Positions 39,583 to 52,180 of a stretch of 64,000 nucleotides of DNA are shown piece after piece. This stretch comes from Aradus depressus (Eukaryota; Arthropoda; Insecta; Hemiptera; Aradidae). The position numbers and the translations under genes were made by a program. Under the pieces are notes generated by a model, which was given only the letters and a program-made list of their open reading frames with translations, did not search any database and was not told the DNA's origin. The DNA lies in the NCBI GenBank assembly GCA_963662175.1, contig OY759218.1:25814051-25878050 (forward strand), written 5' to 3'. The first letter of the stretch is position 1. Each line of letters begins with the position of its first letter.

Positions 39583-40356
39583 GCTGACCCGACAAACATC
39601 GATTCTTCGATTAATCTATCTCAGATCGCCATCCCTAGAATTAACAGCTAAGAACCTTCCTCGGACTTGATAGACGTCGTTCTGTCAAAAGCTATTGGAC
39701 TGGATTTTATTTTTTTTAAAACTGAATAAAACGAAACCGTAAGTAAATGACAAAGATGACAACCAAAGATAAATCGAGGAACTTGCCAGAAGCGAATATT
39801 TAAAAACAACCAAGAAAATAACATGCACTAAAAACTGAATAAAACGAAACAGTAAGTAAATGACAAAGATGACAACCAAACATAAATCGAGGAACTTGCC
39901 AGAACATTGCCAGAAGCGAAGATTTAACAACAACCAAGAAAATAACACGGAAAAAAAAACTGATAACACGCACTAAAAACTGAATAAAACGAAACAGTAA
40001 GTAAATGACAAAGATGACAACCAAAGATAAATCGAGGAACTTGCCAGAAGCGAGATTTAAAAACAACCAAGAAAATAACATGCACTAAAAACTGAATAAA
40101 ACGAAACGGTAAGTAAATGATTTTAGGGTGTCAGAGATCGATTCATTGTTCACATCATTCATTACGACCCCAAACAACGATTCTTCGATTAATCTATCTC
40201 AGATCGCCATCCCTAGAATTAACAGCTAAGAACTCTTCATAAGAACCTTCCTCGGACTTCAACGAATATTTGAAAAAAAAAATTAGCCGAATTGGTCCAG
40301 CCGTTCTCGAGTTTTGCGAGTTTAGCAAAATTAGCCAGTCATTTTTATTATATAGA
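39583..40356 (-). mobile_element. Helitron-related element carrying the 113-bp array
   Basis: On the minus strand it starts A|TCTATATAATAAAAATGA at 40356 and continues with 'ctcgcaaaactcgagaacggctggacc', a 5' head widely seen in insect Helitrons. It ends with 'gtcgggtcag' at about 39583, where the CTRR is lost. Between are the 113-bp array (39718-40120) and an internal 65-bp sequence present twice (about 39600-39665 and 40176-40255). It shares 'cagtccaatagcttttgacagaacgacgtc' with the 3' end of the 30805 element, in opposite orientation. Confidence 0.65.
39718..40120. repeat. Tandem array, 113-bp unit, inverted relative to 30384-30795
   Basis: The landmark CGAAAC recurs at 39732, 39845, 39990 and 40102 (spacings 113, 145, 112). 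The sequence is the reverse complement of the 30384-30795 array and contains the same longer and shorter unit types. Confidence 0.9.
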
Positions 40357-40386
40357 TTATTATTAGTATTGTACATATATAAATAA

Positions 40387-40418
<32 letters not shown>

Positions 40419-41115
40419 TTTACTCATTGTATATACTCGTATAATTATTATTTTGTACATATTCTCCATCCATTTTCGTAGACACTTCTGTCAATGATTA
40501 GACAATATGTATGGTCTAATCATTGCAAAATAACCCTAATTTAATAGTGTTAGATTCAAATCTTTCCACCAAATACGTCACGTCACATTAATGAGTATAC
40601 TGGATTATTATTATTATTATCAGTTGTTTAGTGTTGACATGTGATTGTCGTATATACCAAAAAGTCTAGTCCATTAGGTAATCTATATGAATGTACTTCT
40701 GTTATATTAAAAGTTATTTCTCACATAATTATTTGCTTCCACCTAAAACGTATATATTAACGAATAGACTTATTAATAGTGTTTATTTATATTTTTTAAT
40801 ATATTAATTTTATTTATTTATTATTATTAGTATTGTACATATATAAATAAATAAATATATATATATATATATAATTATTATTTTGTATTATCGCATAATT
40901 ATTATTTTGTACATATTCTTCATCCATTTTCGTAGACGCTTCTAAATTTTATCTATTATTTTCTTTATATTTAATTATTATTATATCTATTGCCATTCAG
41001 TATTTTAATTTGTCATATAGTATACATAATTGTCACCGTTTTGAATAAATAGGATATTCTAATTTTTGAATAAATAGGAAATTCAATAAACCGCATAAAT
41101 TAAGAAAGAAGTTAC

Positions 41116-43157
41116 CGTATTGATAAATGTTACACCTTCATCTGAAATAAGTTTTTGCGTCTTCTTCATTGACTCCTGGAATTATAATGAAATTTTAAAA
41201 AAAGTTGCATTTTTAATATAATAATTAAACTGCACAAAAATATTGCCTACAATGCCTTGAAATAAGTTCGACAGGTGAGAATACTGACATCTTATGTAAA
41301 AATAATTTGCATAAATTATTTATACGTAGAGATGTCTCTATTTGACTGAAGGGACAACGACATGGGAGATAGTCTTTGGGCATTTTCCAATTACCAAACT
41401 CTGTGCCTATCCTGTTATTGGTACACATATAAGATAGCAAAATACTTAGGGAGTGGTGGTGATAACCAGCCTGTCCCCTCATACTCGTATACTTCTACGT
41501 TCAGCTCTACTCTCCGTCTTCATCTGTCTGCACTGTTGTGCAGTGTAGAGGCAAAGCAGGATAGAGGGGGGGAGCACTCGGCTCCACCCCCTGATGGGAG
41601 CCGGCAGGGTCCCTGGGGCTCAAAGACATAACATTTTTTCTTATCTTATTGATTTTGTTGCACTTATTCTATTTTCATTAATTATAGTTATTACTCATTT
41701 TTTGTATATATTTCATTTATACATATTTAATTAATTTATTATTATTATTTTTTTATATTTATATTTTTGTACATTTTAATTTATTTCGTTATCATAGACA
41801 ATCTTTTCTTTTTTTTCTGTACTCTTTCTCTCATAATGATATCACATTTACTTATGGATATATTATAGAGATTTCAAATATTCAAAAAAAAAAAATCCTA
41901 TAATAAATAATTACTCTCATAAACTTAAATAGTATGAAATGGATGAGTGAGAACTAAACACAAGTAGTAGGTGAATCGCCGACAATGTACTTCACCAGCT
42001 CGAATTATTTGAAATCAACAACGTTTTCACTATCCCACTAAACTCCTTTCATGGGTCAAAACAATCTGAATTTGGATTGATTGCAAACTTGTACTTATCT
42101 TACAATATCGGTACCCGGTTCTGCCGGGAAAATAAATCAAAAGATGGAGGGGGGCATCGTTGATTTGTTGTTGAAAGTTACTATTTTGAGAGGGATCTTG
42201 GTTGTTGTGTGGTTAGTTACTTTCCTAGAGGAGGGGTTTTAGTAACTGAAAAGAACCTTTATTATCAATAGTCACATTGATAAAAGCCAAGCCCTAATGA
42301 ATAAATAATAAAACACTCCGCAGCAGCTCTATATTATTCCGTCTCGGGAAAGTTAACGAAAGATAAGGTTTACAGTCAATAGTTTCTGAAAACCAGGAAA
42401 TTCACACTGACTGTAAACTTTTTAGGGAAAAAATTGTCTCAACCCCTTATTTTCATTGATTCATCGAAAAGTGTTCGTATAAGAACGGCTTTTTAAAAAT
42501 ATGTATTGTTGTTTTTGTTATTTTCAAATATATTTTGTTTATGCGAGTGCTATTTTTTGAAAAAGGGCCCCCAAGAAATTTTGATACAGGGCCCACTCAG
42601 AGCTAGCTATGCCACTGGGTGGCGGCTATAGTAAAATATATGTATAATTTAAGTAACTAATTGAAGACTGATCCTGGCTTGGAACCGTGTGCCCCGAAGA
42701 ATGGTAGATTAGGCTCTATCCACACATGTCTATCCCTTCTCCCGTGATGAATAACCTTACATAATTTCGGTTATACTTCATCAATTAGAGTGAAACATAC
42801 TCTGTCGTGATTGTCTATAAATTTTGTTTTTCATAAAGAACATATAAAGATTATATTATATATATATATATATTTTTTTTTATAGATAATATGTTCTTGG
42901 ATTAAGGGATGGGAAACATGAAACCCCGGTAAATATTTTCAACATCAAAACCGAATAATAACTTATTTTATACTACGTAAAAAGGGAAGTAAAAATATAG
43001 AAAGAAGTAATTAAGAATTAGAATACATAACACTGACAAGAGTGCCCAAAGTCACATCTTGGTCGTCGGTAACAACAAGGATAAAGTTGGGTTGTTTACA
43101 TTCAGCCAATGAGAAAACACATACTATCACAACACAAACCACACTACAACCACTCAT
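41116..43157 (-). pseudogene. Duplicated GNS exons 1 and 2 (orphan 5' end)
   Basis: Exon 1 copy: 43038-43157, with ATG at 43157 and a coding sequence identical to the functional exon. Exon 2 copy: 41116-41175, with one amino-acid change (Ala to Ser in KLI-A/S-DEG) and one silent change. Start codon, signal peptide, Asp-Asp metal site, donors and acceptors are all intact, as is the proximal upstream DNA. No exon 3 copy follows in this segment, so it cannot encode a sulfatase alone. It could be a dead partial duplicate, or an alternative promoter splicing into GNS exon 3 (18982) about 22 kb downstream on the same strand. Confidence 0.85.
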
Positions 43158-43349
43158 AGCTGTAACTAGCAACTAAGAGTAGTAATACACCGGCAGGTTA
43201 TCCTATAGCTATAGGGCACGCCAGGTTACGAATTGGTAAAATAACTAAAAGCATGAACCTAAACAATATATATTAACTAAGTGAACAAGAAATATCATTT
43301 TAGTTCATTGTTCTAGTCGGATAATGATTTTATTTACAAAATGAAAAAT

Positions 43350-43860
43350 CGTCAGGTACTCGTTAAAGACCTCTCTCTATCCTAGGTGGATAAACCTGGG
43401 TAATCAAAATTAAGAACTCCCACAGAAGAGACGGGCTCTAGTTCACCAGAGCGAAGAAAGAGAGCTCTGGTAGTAGGCAATATGACCTCGTAGTTAGTTT
43501 TAATGACTCATGCCCGGGCTTTGACTACAAGATCATATCGCCTACAACCCCAGCGCTCTTTCGTCACTCTGCTGGACATGAGCCTGGGAGTCCTAAACTT
43601 TTATTCACCTAGGGTAGAGGTCTTTAACGAGTTGACATCGAACAGACTCGGGACCATCGCTTATTGTCCCATCCGAAGGACGGCATGTTTAAGTTTTTTT
43701 CACCCCCCAGATACAATAAAATAAGGGTCTCGGCTGGGTTTCGAACCCGCGATCTTGTACTCAATAAGCAAGCATGCATACCTCTGAGCTATCGGCGCCC
43801 TCTGACCTCGTAGTTAAAGCCCGGATATGAGTCACAATAACGAACTAACTAACGTTTCAT
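43350..43860. repeat. Nested SINE pair, copy B
   Basis: The same nested arrangement as 25090-25730, with the 14-bp target duplication at 43483-43496 and 43803-43816. The head of the outer SINE has been removed by the deletion at about 43348. The nesting therefore predates the duplication. Confidence 0.85.
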
Positions 43861-44074
43861 GTTCCGTTTATGTTTTGCTTGGAAATTTCTCCAGGGATAC
43901 TGGTTATCGATTGAAATAAAGTTATCTGATATAAATAGAAATATATAAATATATTTTTTTATTAGGTTAGGTCGTTCATTGTCTTGTTTTCTTCTTTTTA
44001 ATTATAATCATGGAACTGAAAGGAGAAGGATTGGTGGTGCTGGTGTAGAAAAGACCCGCCATTTACAATTGGAG

Positions 44075-44345
44075 ATTAAAGTTAATCCATCAGTCTGAAA
44101 GACATCACTCTCCAGGATTTCTCCAGAATGTTCCTCAGAGTCGAAATAAGGTCTATCGACGACCTTCTAGGCCTGAAACCCAATTGATACTCTCCACCCC
44201 CTCCAGCTGATCTCGTTAACCTTTTCATGAGGAGTATAGAGAAGGTGGTGTAGCTAGATCCCGTGGTATTTTCCACAGTCCAGCTTGCTCCCTTCTTGTG
44301 GATCGAACTGATCACCGCGGTCGACCTCTCCTTCGGCATTTCCTG
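44075..44345 (-). mobile_element. LINE reverse transcriptase fragment, copy B (open frame)
   Basis: The frame 44339-44082 reads STAVISSIHKKG, then a YTTFSILLMKRL stretch, EYQLGFRPRRSS and LISTLRNILEKSWR. These are the successive conserved blocks at the start of a LINE reverse transcriptase (I-x-x-I-x-KKG, EYQ-x-GFR-x-x-RSS). The YxDD active site and all other domains are absent. The frame is better kept than in copy A. Confidence 0.7.
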
Positions 44346-44372
44346 TCACCTTTAACTTCTCCCCTCCATATT

Positions 44373-44413
44373 TGAGAAACTCCACTACTAGCACTTAGTA
44401 GTGGAGTTTCTCA
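44373..44413. repeat. Perfect hairpin, copy B of 26266-26306
   Basis: Identical 18-bp arms and GCACT loop as in copy A. It is retained without change since the duplication. Confidence 0.8.
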
Positions 44414-45019
44414 GAAACTAGACAAATGTAAAGCGTTCAGAACGAGGCCAGCCGGATGCTATTGAGCACATTTGCACTTTTCCTGCTCCACTATTTTAAT
44501 GTTGAACATAAATGCGCCGAAGGCTTTCGCCCATGCCCCGCTGAAGATAGAATCTGACCTTCTAAAAATAAAAACAACTTGCAACTGAAATTGAGCTTGA
44601 TGAGAACATCAGTAAGTTCCATAGAACAGGGAGGGCTCGAGACACCTATTACTTCGCTCTGGCCCCAGCATTGGACTCTAACAGAGACTGGCTTCCTGTG
44701 CTGTTGCCATCAACCACAACCACTATGAATCCTCAGTTGATGGGAAGCAACCACCCCCGTAGCATTTTAGCTAAGATTGTAGTAAACAGCCCGCCTTAGG
44801 TCCAGAATGGTGAGCAGTCTCTCAACCTGACGGTTTTCCACCTACAGCTGGAAGGATGGGGGCGGCATCATCAAAAGTTCTCCTTAGATCATGCGATGCG
44901 AACCAACTCATATGTTGTACATAATCGAACGACAATTCGTTTGGCGATCAGGACAATCTAGGGAACTAGATGTTAAAGCCCCACCTTTAACCTTTGAGAT
45001 AGAAAAAAAGAACATTTTT

Positions 45020-48000
45020 TGCTGAATCACTGGCAATATTTTTTATTTAATTTTTTTCCCCAGAAGACGGAGTCTGAGTGTGGGAGGGGGAGCAGTCAGC
45101 TAGGACTGTACCTGAATATATGAAAAGTGTCTTACTTATATGAACTTCTGAATTCACATACGAAATTTCGTGCCGAAATATTCATTCCGTGGAGAGTTAT
45201 TAGAGGTCTTGGAATTAAGCCCCCTCCCTCCTCCTTTCTTGCCGATTTCGGCTGAAGATAATTTCGTGACGATACATTCATTCATTCAACTTTCGTTAAG
45301 GGTTTGGAGTTGATCCTCCTCATTAAATCCTCTCCACCTTTCCTTTAAGCCTATTTCGCTCAAAACCAATAGGGTCTTAGTCTAGGAGGTCTGAATCCAC
45401 TTATAAAATTTTAAGACGATATATTCTATCAGAGTTACCTTGAAATTCCGGAGAAAACTCAACACTTTTTGACAGCTTACATAACTTCCCCTATACTACG
45501 TATAATTGGGGAGGTAATGAAACACAATGAAAAACAAACCATTCTAAAGAATTCTTTTATAGAATACATTGGTTCAATACAAGTTCCAAAATAGAAAATC
45601 ATAAAGTTATTTTAGCATATATCAACAATAATATTCTTAAAAGCCATTCATTCATAGAAGTTGGGTTTTATTTATTTTTCTTGAATCTTGGCTATAACTG
45701 TTTGTCTAGGATTGGAAGGCGCGAGGTGAGAAAAGTGGGGGAACCGGTGATAGAGGTGAGAAAAGCGAGATTTTGGATGGATGAGTAGAATGTATCGCAT
45801 TATCTTTCTTACAACTGAAGCCACCATATGTTTTCACATATTTTGTATGTAATGTAATAATGTGGTAGGTAAGGTATAGTGGGAGACGGTTAAGTGCGCC
45901 TTCCAGTCGCCGAAAGACAATAGTTTTGCATTTTTTCCAGTCCTTTCTTTGTTTAGGAAATATTCTAACGATTCGTAGAAAAAAATAAAATAAATAAAAA
46001 TGCACATCTCAAAACAGACAAAAAAAAAGAAAATAAAGGTTGATGAAAAATAAGCATATACGAAATAGTTTGTGTAATGAGTAGATTGTTAAAAATAAAC
46101 AGAACAATTATTTAAAAAATAATAAAAGCAATTTTAAAATAGACAATGTTTCTTACTGACATCTACTGGTAACAAAAGTTTGTACTAAAATTATATAGAC
46201 TTTTTTTAAACCTAGATATATGTGTATGTAAATAAAAAAAAATTAATTAGACGTTTTATTTTTCTCTCTTCACGACGTTTTTGAAACGATCTTCATTTAC
46301 AACCATTTAAGCTAAGTTCATTTCTATGAAAGTAGTGTAATCTATAAAAAAGTAGTGTAATCTATAAAAAAAATTATGAATAGTTAATTCTTATGGATAC
46401 ATTTCATACGTATACATCTGCTTCTTATAAATACAAATATTTAATATATTTCAATTATTAATGTAAGAAAAAATGGAATGTTAATGAACGAAGCTACTGA
46501 GATTTCTAAAAACGCTTGAGGGTCGTTCCACATCAAATAGACCAATTTACAGATACTCCGTGCCTTCATGTTTCAGATTTGAGTAATATTTATCTCTCCA
46601 ATAGATGCTACCAAATTTGAGCCCAGAACATTTTTTTAAATCGAAAACCAGGTTACGAGCGCAGTTTAAAGTTGAGGGGAGGTAGACAGACAAAGGGCAC
46701 AAGAGTTGATACTTAACTTGATGTTCGATTACTCCGCTTTATATGCTCAGATAAGTATGGTTTTGTTATCAAATGACAGGTGAGAAACTGAACTTTACAA
46801 TGACCTAATTAAAGAGTGATTATATAATAATATTTTTAAAAAAACATACAAAAGGGATAGTTAGGGATTCACAAAATGTACGTCGTCGCAAAAACTACTT
46901 TATTTATTATTTTTTTAATATTGTTAATAACATTTATGTTGAAAAAGCAAAAATACTTCTTATTTTTTACAGTTTTATATTAGGTCCTACAGACGTGAAG
47001 TTGACTTATTTTCTAGACTGGGACATCCGAAAAATATGCAATGAAAATACTTACATTAATTAAATGACTAAGTACGTTTTTTAAAGGCAGGTGATATTAC
47101 GGAAAAGCTGAATATTCTTTCAAGTTCATCATACACATACATACTTATAATAAAATAGTATAATAAAGCTATTTATGATAAGTCATAAAAGGGCTACACT
47201 TATTTTTATAGAAACATCCAGGCCCAGTTCCTCCAAAACTTTAAACTGCGCACCGGACCTCATTTTTTACTAAATTATAATTAAAACAATTCTCAGCGCA
47301 AAAGACGGTAGTATTAGTCGGAGGGTAAAAAAATACTGGAAGTTTGAAGACAGATAGAGGAGAGGTTGGTCGCACTGACGTGGAATAATGACCCTTGAAT
47401 CAATTCGCTACACAATACTATTCAGTAATAACTACTGTATAAACCTAATAAGTTAATAACAATTTTAAAATATTATGAAAGCAATTTTAAGTGTTATAAA
47501 AAAATAACCTTGTAAATACCAATAGCTTTATAAACATACTGTTGTATAATAAAACAGCTTTGGAAAGCATGCACAAGTAATGCTATAGAATATACTTTTT
47601 AATCACGATGAAATAGATTAATATATATTTAAACAATTAGTAGTATTTTGAAAACAGAATAAAGGAAAGAGAAATAATGAATGTTATTAAGCATGTGAAA
47701 CAACAAAAAATTAAATATTGCAGATACAATGCAGGCACAATGAATGCTATTATTTTTGTGTGTATATATTTTTATTTATAATATAATGTTATGTTTACAC
47801 ATTTTTACATATCTATTATTAAACAAAAAATTATAATTTCCTAAACTAACGTCTCCTAGCAACATAAATATGTTAAGCCTATAATATAAAAATAAATTCC
47901 GGACAATAATTTATGAACATTGTATTAATTTCAATATTGGGTCTTGTCAAACCAAAACAATTACATTCCCGTCATCAAAATTTATATTTTCTTATAATTT

Positions 48001-48056
48001 TAATATGTCGTATTGCTGACAGGTATTCAAAATGTCGAAGGGGTTTCCAATATTAG
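45020..48056. other. Gene-free interior of duplication copy B
   Basis: 45020-45490 is the foldback-family copy that corresponds to 26850-27350. 45700-47070 matches copy A. 47071-48056 has no counterpart in copy A and contains only AT-rich unique-looking DNA. A 20-bp unit 'aaagtagtgtaatctataaa' is duplicated at about 46327-46370. No gene is supported. Confidence 0.4.
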
Positions 48057-48589
48057 TAGTATTTCCGGTTATGACAATTTGAGATTTCAACATTTTTATA
48101 TTTCTAGAATCAATATCTCAAGAAGTATTAATCTTAAAAATTTACTTTCTGTTTTGTTTTTGACAAATATCTAATAGCACTTCTAAACAATATTATCAAT
48201 GATAAAACAATATTTTTCTTCTAGAAATTCAACTTTTAATTTAACAAATAAGTCACTTTTTAACAATTTAAAAAATAAATAATCCATATTAATTCCCAAT
48301 AAACCCTGTATGAAATGTTGCACTCTATTAACGGCTGCAGAAGAAAATTTCATAAATGCGAGGTGGTGGAGCGTATGATACTGACCCATTGTAACTTAAT
48401 AAACATTTAAATTATTTTTATTTTATCTGATTTATTTATTATTTATTTCTTATTTTTGTTATTCCTATTCTAAGCCCGAATAGAAGGATTAACTGATCTT
48501 CAAATACAAAAGAAAATACTCTAAATTAGAAGTTCCTAACCTGTTTTAGTATGAAAAACGTTTAGGCTTTTGAGAGCGTACATCCCCTT

Positions 48590-49025
48590 CTATCCACACT
48601 TATAAAGTTCTTCTACTTAAGAATTCTATATTTTTGAACTGTCGTTGTCAAGACCTTAAAAGCTATATGCTTCTAGTTCACTGCAAACATCAAACATTCC
48701 CTCCACATTCCGTGAGTTGAGGTTGAACGATGTCTGCGCCACACCACTGACGACTTCAGTTTCTTAGGACCCTCCTTAAAAAGAATACTATCTTATTGAA
48801 CTGTCTTTGTGATAACATTGAAAAGAGATGCTACTCAACAATTTACTTGAGAAAATCGAGTTCCCCTCATTCTACTGCAGCCTCCTCAAAAATCAGGTAC
48901 ACTATATTGCCTATCTGTTTTCCCGACTCATTGTAAACAGTCTCAGAACATTTCGTGAGTTTAAGTTGAACGATGTTCTTCTCTACCCTTCAGTTTCTGT
49001 ACTCCGTTCGAAACCTCTCCTCTAG
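48590..49025. repeat. Diverged tandem duplication
   Basis: Wording such as 'ttgaactgtc.ttgt' (48634, 48797), 'cattccgtgagttgaggttgaacgatgt' (about 48705) and 'catttcgtgagtttaagttgaacgatgt' (about 48950) recurs in the same order. The unit is roughly 160-245 bp with indels. The open frame 48828-49025 is contained in the second unit and has no recognisable domain. Confidence 0.5.
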
Positions 49026-51660
49026 AGTTAACTTCAAGCAGTAAAAACGCAAAATATTTTAAAACCCGTCGATATTTTTGAATAACTTTCCCTTACCCCG
49101 TAGTAGCACAACGTAGAAAAGCTATGTTAAAATCAAAGTGTTGATGTCGGACAAGTGATTGTTTGGGTGTGAAACTACCCTATTATAACTTCACAATAAA
49201 AGTTGTTTTTTTCAGAAAATACGAAGAATAAAAGAGATGACCTACAGTTTATTCATTTTCAATAATAATCTTTTACAGAGATAAATATCAACTTCACTTT
49301 TATCATTAAAAAATATATATGTAATATTCAAATTGTTCAATCTCTTTAAACCCAACTCTGTTTAACTTAAATCTAATATCAAATTTCAAGAAATTAAAAA
49401 AGAAAATTGCCAACCCTATATATTCGTAAGCCATTACTAATTAAAATTCAAATAACTTCTAATATCATGCCAATTTTAGGGCAGACGTTTTATCTAATCT
49501 ATGTCTCTCTTCCCTTTACGCATAATTACAAAAAAACAGTATTTCGCCACCATTCATAATTTGGAAGAAGCATTCACATTATACTCTTTAATATTCACAA
49601 ATACGTTATGTAACATTATGTTAAATTAATGATAATTAGTATATGTACAGTCATACTAATCCGCGCTTAATCTAATATCCCTAAAGAGCAGTCAACGTAA
49701 TTATCATAATAAAATTATATGAGTCATTTGCATAGATATAAGATGTGTTAACAAAGCGTTAAATTGAAAATAATGATGATAATAGTCTACCCAGAAGAGT
49801 AAAAATATTTATTTTCATTTTAGTTTGGAGATCTAAGAAAAGTCCGCGCACACAGAAGCTACTTGTAGAAAGCGAATTTCCAAAGTAGGTCATTCACATT
49901 TTTTTTTTTTTTTCTGATAAAAGTCATATTGGCTAGATACAAAGACGGGAAATGCAACAGTCAGTATTTATTATCTAACAGAAGCTATTCGTTTAGGGAT
50001 AAGGCGCTACTATTTTGAACGGCGTATGTCAAGTTCTAATAAAAGTAGACGAACATTTTATAGCACAAATGAAAGAAAACATCTATTTCTGGCTCAAAAA
50101 GACGAATTCAAGGATACCACACAAAATTCGTCTCCCATCCCCCCACTCCCCAAGAGTCCTATTATTCTGCTTAAGGAAATTGATCTTCTTTTTTACAAGG
50201 ACGATTTTTGTCCAAATTTCAAAAAAAATAAATAAATAAGCGTCGAAGAGTTATAATAGCTCGAGCGGACAAATATACATCTAAGACCTCAACCATCTTC
50301 GACTTACTTATTGTTTTGTACACTTGTACAGATATCAAAACTAAAGTTTTTAAAACAATTGAGCATTTCAGAAGAAAAAAAAAAGATTCTCTTCTTCTGG
50401 ATTTTATAGCTCATTATATGATCCGAGGTGGGACTTTTGTGGTGAAATCGAAGAATCGTTATAGTTGTAACTTGGCTGCTATTGTTCGTAGAGTGTTGGG
50501 ACAAAGAGATTTGATTCTAAGTGATATACCCCACATCTATGCCGGCATTAGTATCCTCTAAACCAAACTAATGTTTTCATAATTGAAACAAACAAATTTT
50601 TGTATTTCTAATATCCCATTGTAATTTAGAGCATTCTAATGCCCTACTGATACCTATAGAAATCCGGTAATAAATATAATTCGAATTCGCATAAGAAATA
50701 TTAAACCATGAAGCTAAAAAAAATCTTGAGCTAAATATCAAGTATTATTTTAATCTACAAGAAAAATATGTAAGTTGAAACATTTTTGATGGGGCCTTGA
50801 CGAAGTGTGCGTATGAAATAGTGCATAAGCCTCTCTAGCCAGAAATTCAATTTTAAAAAAAGACAGATTTATCCGGTAAGTGTTTGAAAAAATATAACTG
50901 TCACGTATGAAATTTTGATGAAGTTATAATTTCAAATAGGGTCAATCATCCAGTAAATTAACACTTTCAGCTATTTCCTTGAGTTATAAGACAGTCACAT
51001 TCGATTTAACGTGGAGTAGTCATAATTTTAACTAAAAGTCTTGCAACTAGGCTATGTGTTTGTAGTTTTACAATTAATTTTCAAAAACACATTCAAACCC
51101 AATTGTTTTCTATTTGTTGCTTCGACCTTCAAATTAGTGGAGCATTTCAATTGAACAGCTTCTGTAGTGTATATGATATCACTAGAGGCGCGGCAGACCT
51201 CGTACTAAGGGTTACATTTTTTTGTCTTTGATCCACGGAACCTAAAAAATATTGGGTTACCTGCTTCAATAAAATATATTTTTTTAACAAGTATAATGAT
51301 AGTTTTTTAAATATTATTTTTCAATGTATTGTTAAGGCCCCATTTAATTTGTTAGTTCGTAATATTATTAATCTTTCATAGTTTTTATCGTGATACTCCT
51401 GCCTATATACTGTCTACGAATACCTATCCATCAATAAAGGTAGGTAGGTGAGTTGCAAAGTGTGAACAGTGTTCATTTACTGACATTTAAATATTAGTTC
51501 ACTTGGTATATTTGATACTTTCGGACATTCATCCTAATTGTTTAGTTTATTCCTTAGTGGTAATTTAGTAGAAATATTCTAAGTTAAAATTTATCTTAGT
51601 TCCCCTAAAGTGCTCATTCACTGGACGATGGATCCTACTAAACTTTCAATTCTGATGTGT
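49026..51660. other. AT-rich intergenic stretch, no gene supported
   Basis: Two overlapping frames (50015-50239) and one at 50316-50561 (81 residues, plus) are the longest here. They have no known domain, and no splice sites or upstream exons can be joined to them. They are too short to distinguish from chance. Confidence 0.35.
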
Positions 51661-51665
51661 GGAAG

Positions 51666-52180
51666 TTCCTATTTCTATGGAATCGAAAAAAATCATATTT
51701 TATAAATAAAATATCTTGAGTTTTTATGAAGCCTTTATTTTATTTTCATCAATAACTAAAATTAACTAAATAAATCAATGGTAATATTTAAAATATAAAT
51801 ATTAGTTATTCATTCTTTGGTACATTTCTTATTTGGGATCTTCTTCAGTTCACTGATTCATTCGAATTCTGCCCTCAACGTTTAACTAGGTATTCATACC
51901 GGGTGTTCAAAAGGTCGATCCTAGCTGTCTCAGGTTCTTCACCTGCTAGGTAAAAAATCTTGAGCACGCCGTCCATCGGATGGGGAAGTTAAATGGCTGT
52001 CCCGAGCCTGTCAGATACTCGCAAAAAGCCCATAGCTTAATTACACCAGGGTAGACAAAATTTACGACTACCACAGTAGAGTCGAGCTCAATTTCGCCAG
52101 AGCGACGAAAGAGCGTTCTGGAAATAGGCGATATGACCTCGTAGCTGAAGCTCAGGCATGAGTCACAAACAAACAAATAG
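51666..52180 (+). repeat. Dispersed repeat plus SINE, longer copy of 30045-30383
   Basis: 51666-52014 matches 30045-30383. The SINE then continues intact through 'ccagagcgacgaaagagcg' and 'gatatgacctcgtagctgaagc' to the tail 'gagtcacaaacaaacaaatag'. It shows where the SINE of the 30-kb copy should have ended and dates the tandem array there as a later replacement or insertion. Confidence 0.8.

Larger units (their letters stand above)
40504..48576. repeat. Segmental duplication, copy B
   Basis: Direct repeat of 21868-29143, from 'atatgtatggtctaatcatt' to 'cgtttaggcttttgag'. A fragment of the segment's own interior (matching about 22185-22330) is additionally present just left of it at 40363-40490, so the left junction is complex. 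Copy B has about 1.25 kb near its right end (47071-48056, 48113-48380) that copy A lacks, and an extra AT-rich insertion near 42845-42950. Both edges adjoin mobile or rearranged DNA. Confidence 0.92.

Noticed and set aside
48183..48389. 68-residue minus-strand frame present only in duplication copy B
   Set aside because: No domain and no splice context; it lies in a block missing from copy A, consistent with non-coding DNA.
50015..50561. Three open frames of 69-81 residues (including one with FRRKKKDSLLLDFIAHY)
   Set aside because: No recognisable domain, no joinable exons and AT-rich codon content equal to the surroundings; cannot be told from chance.
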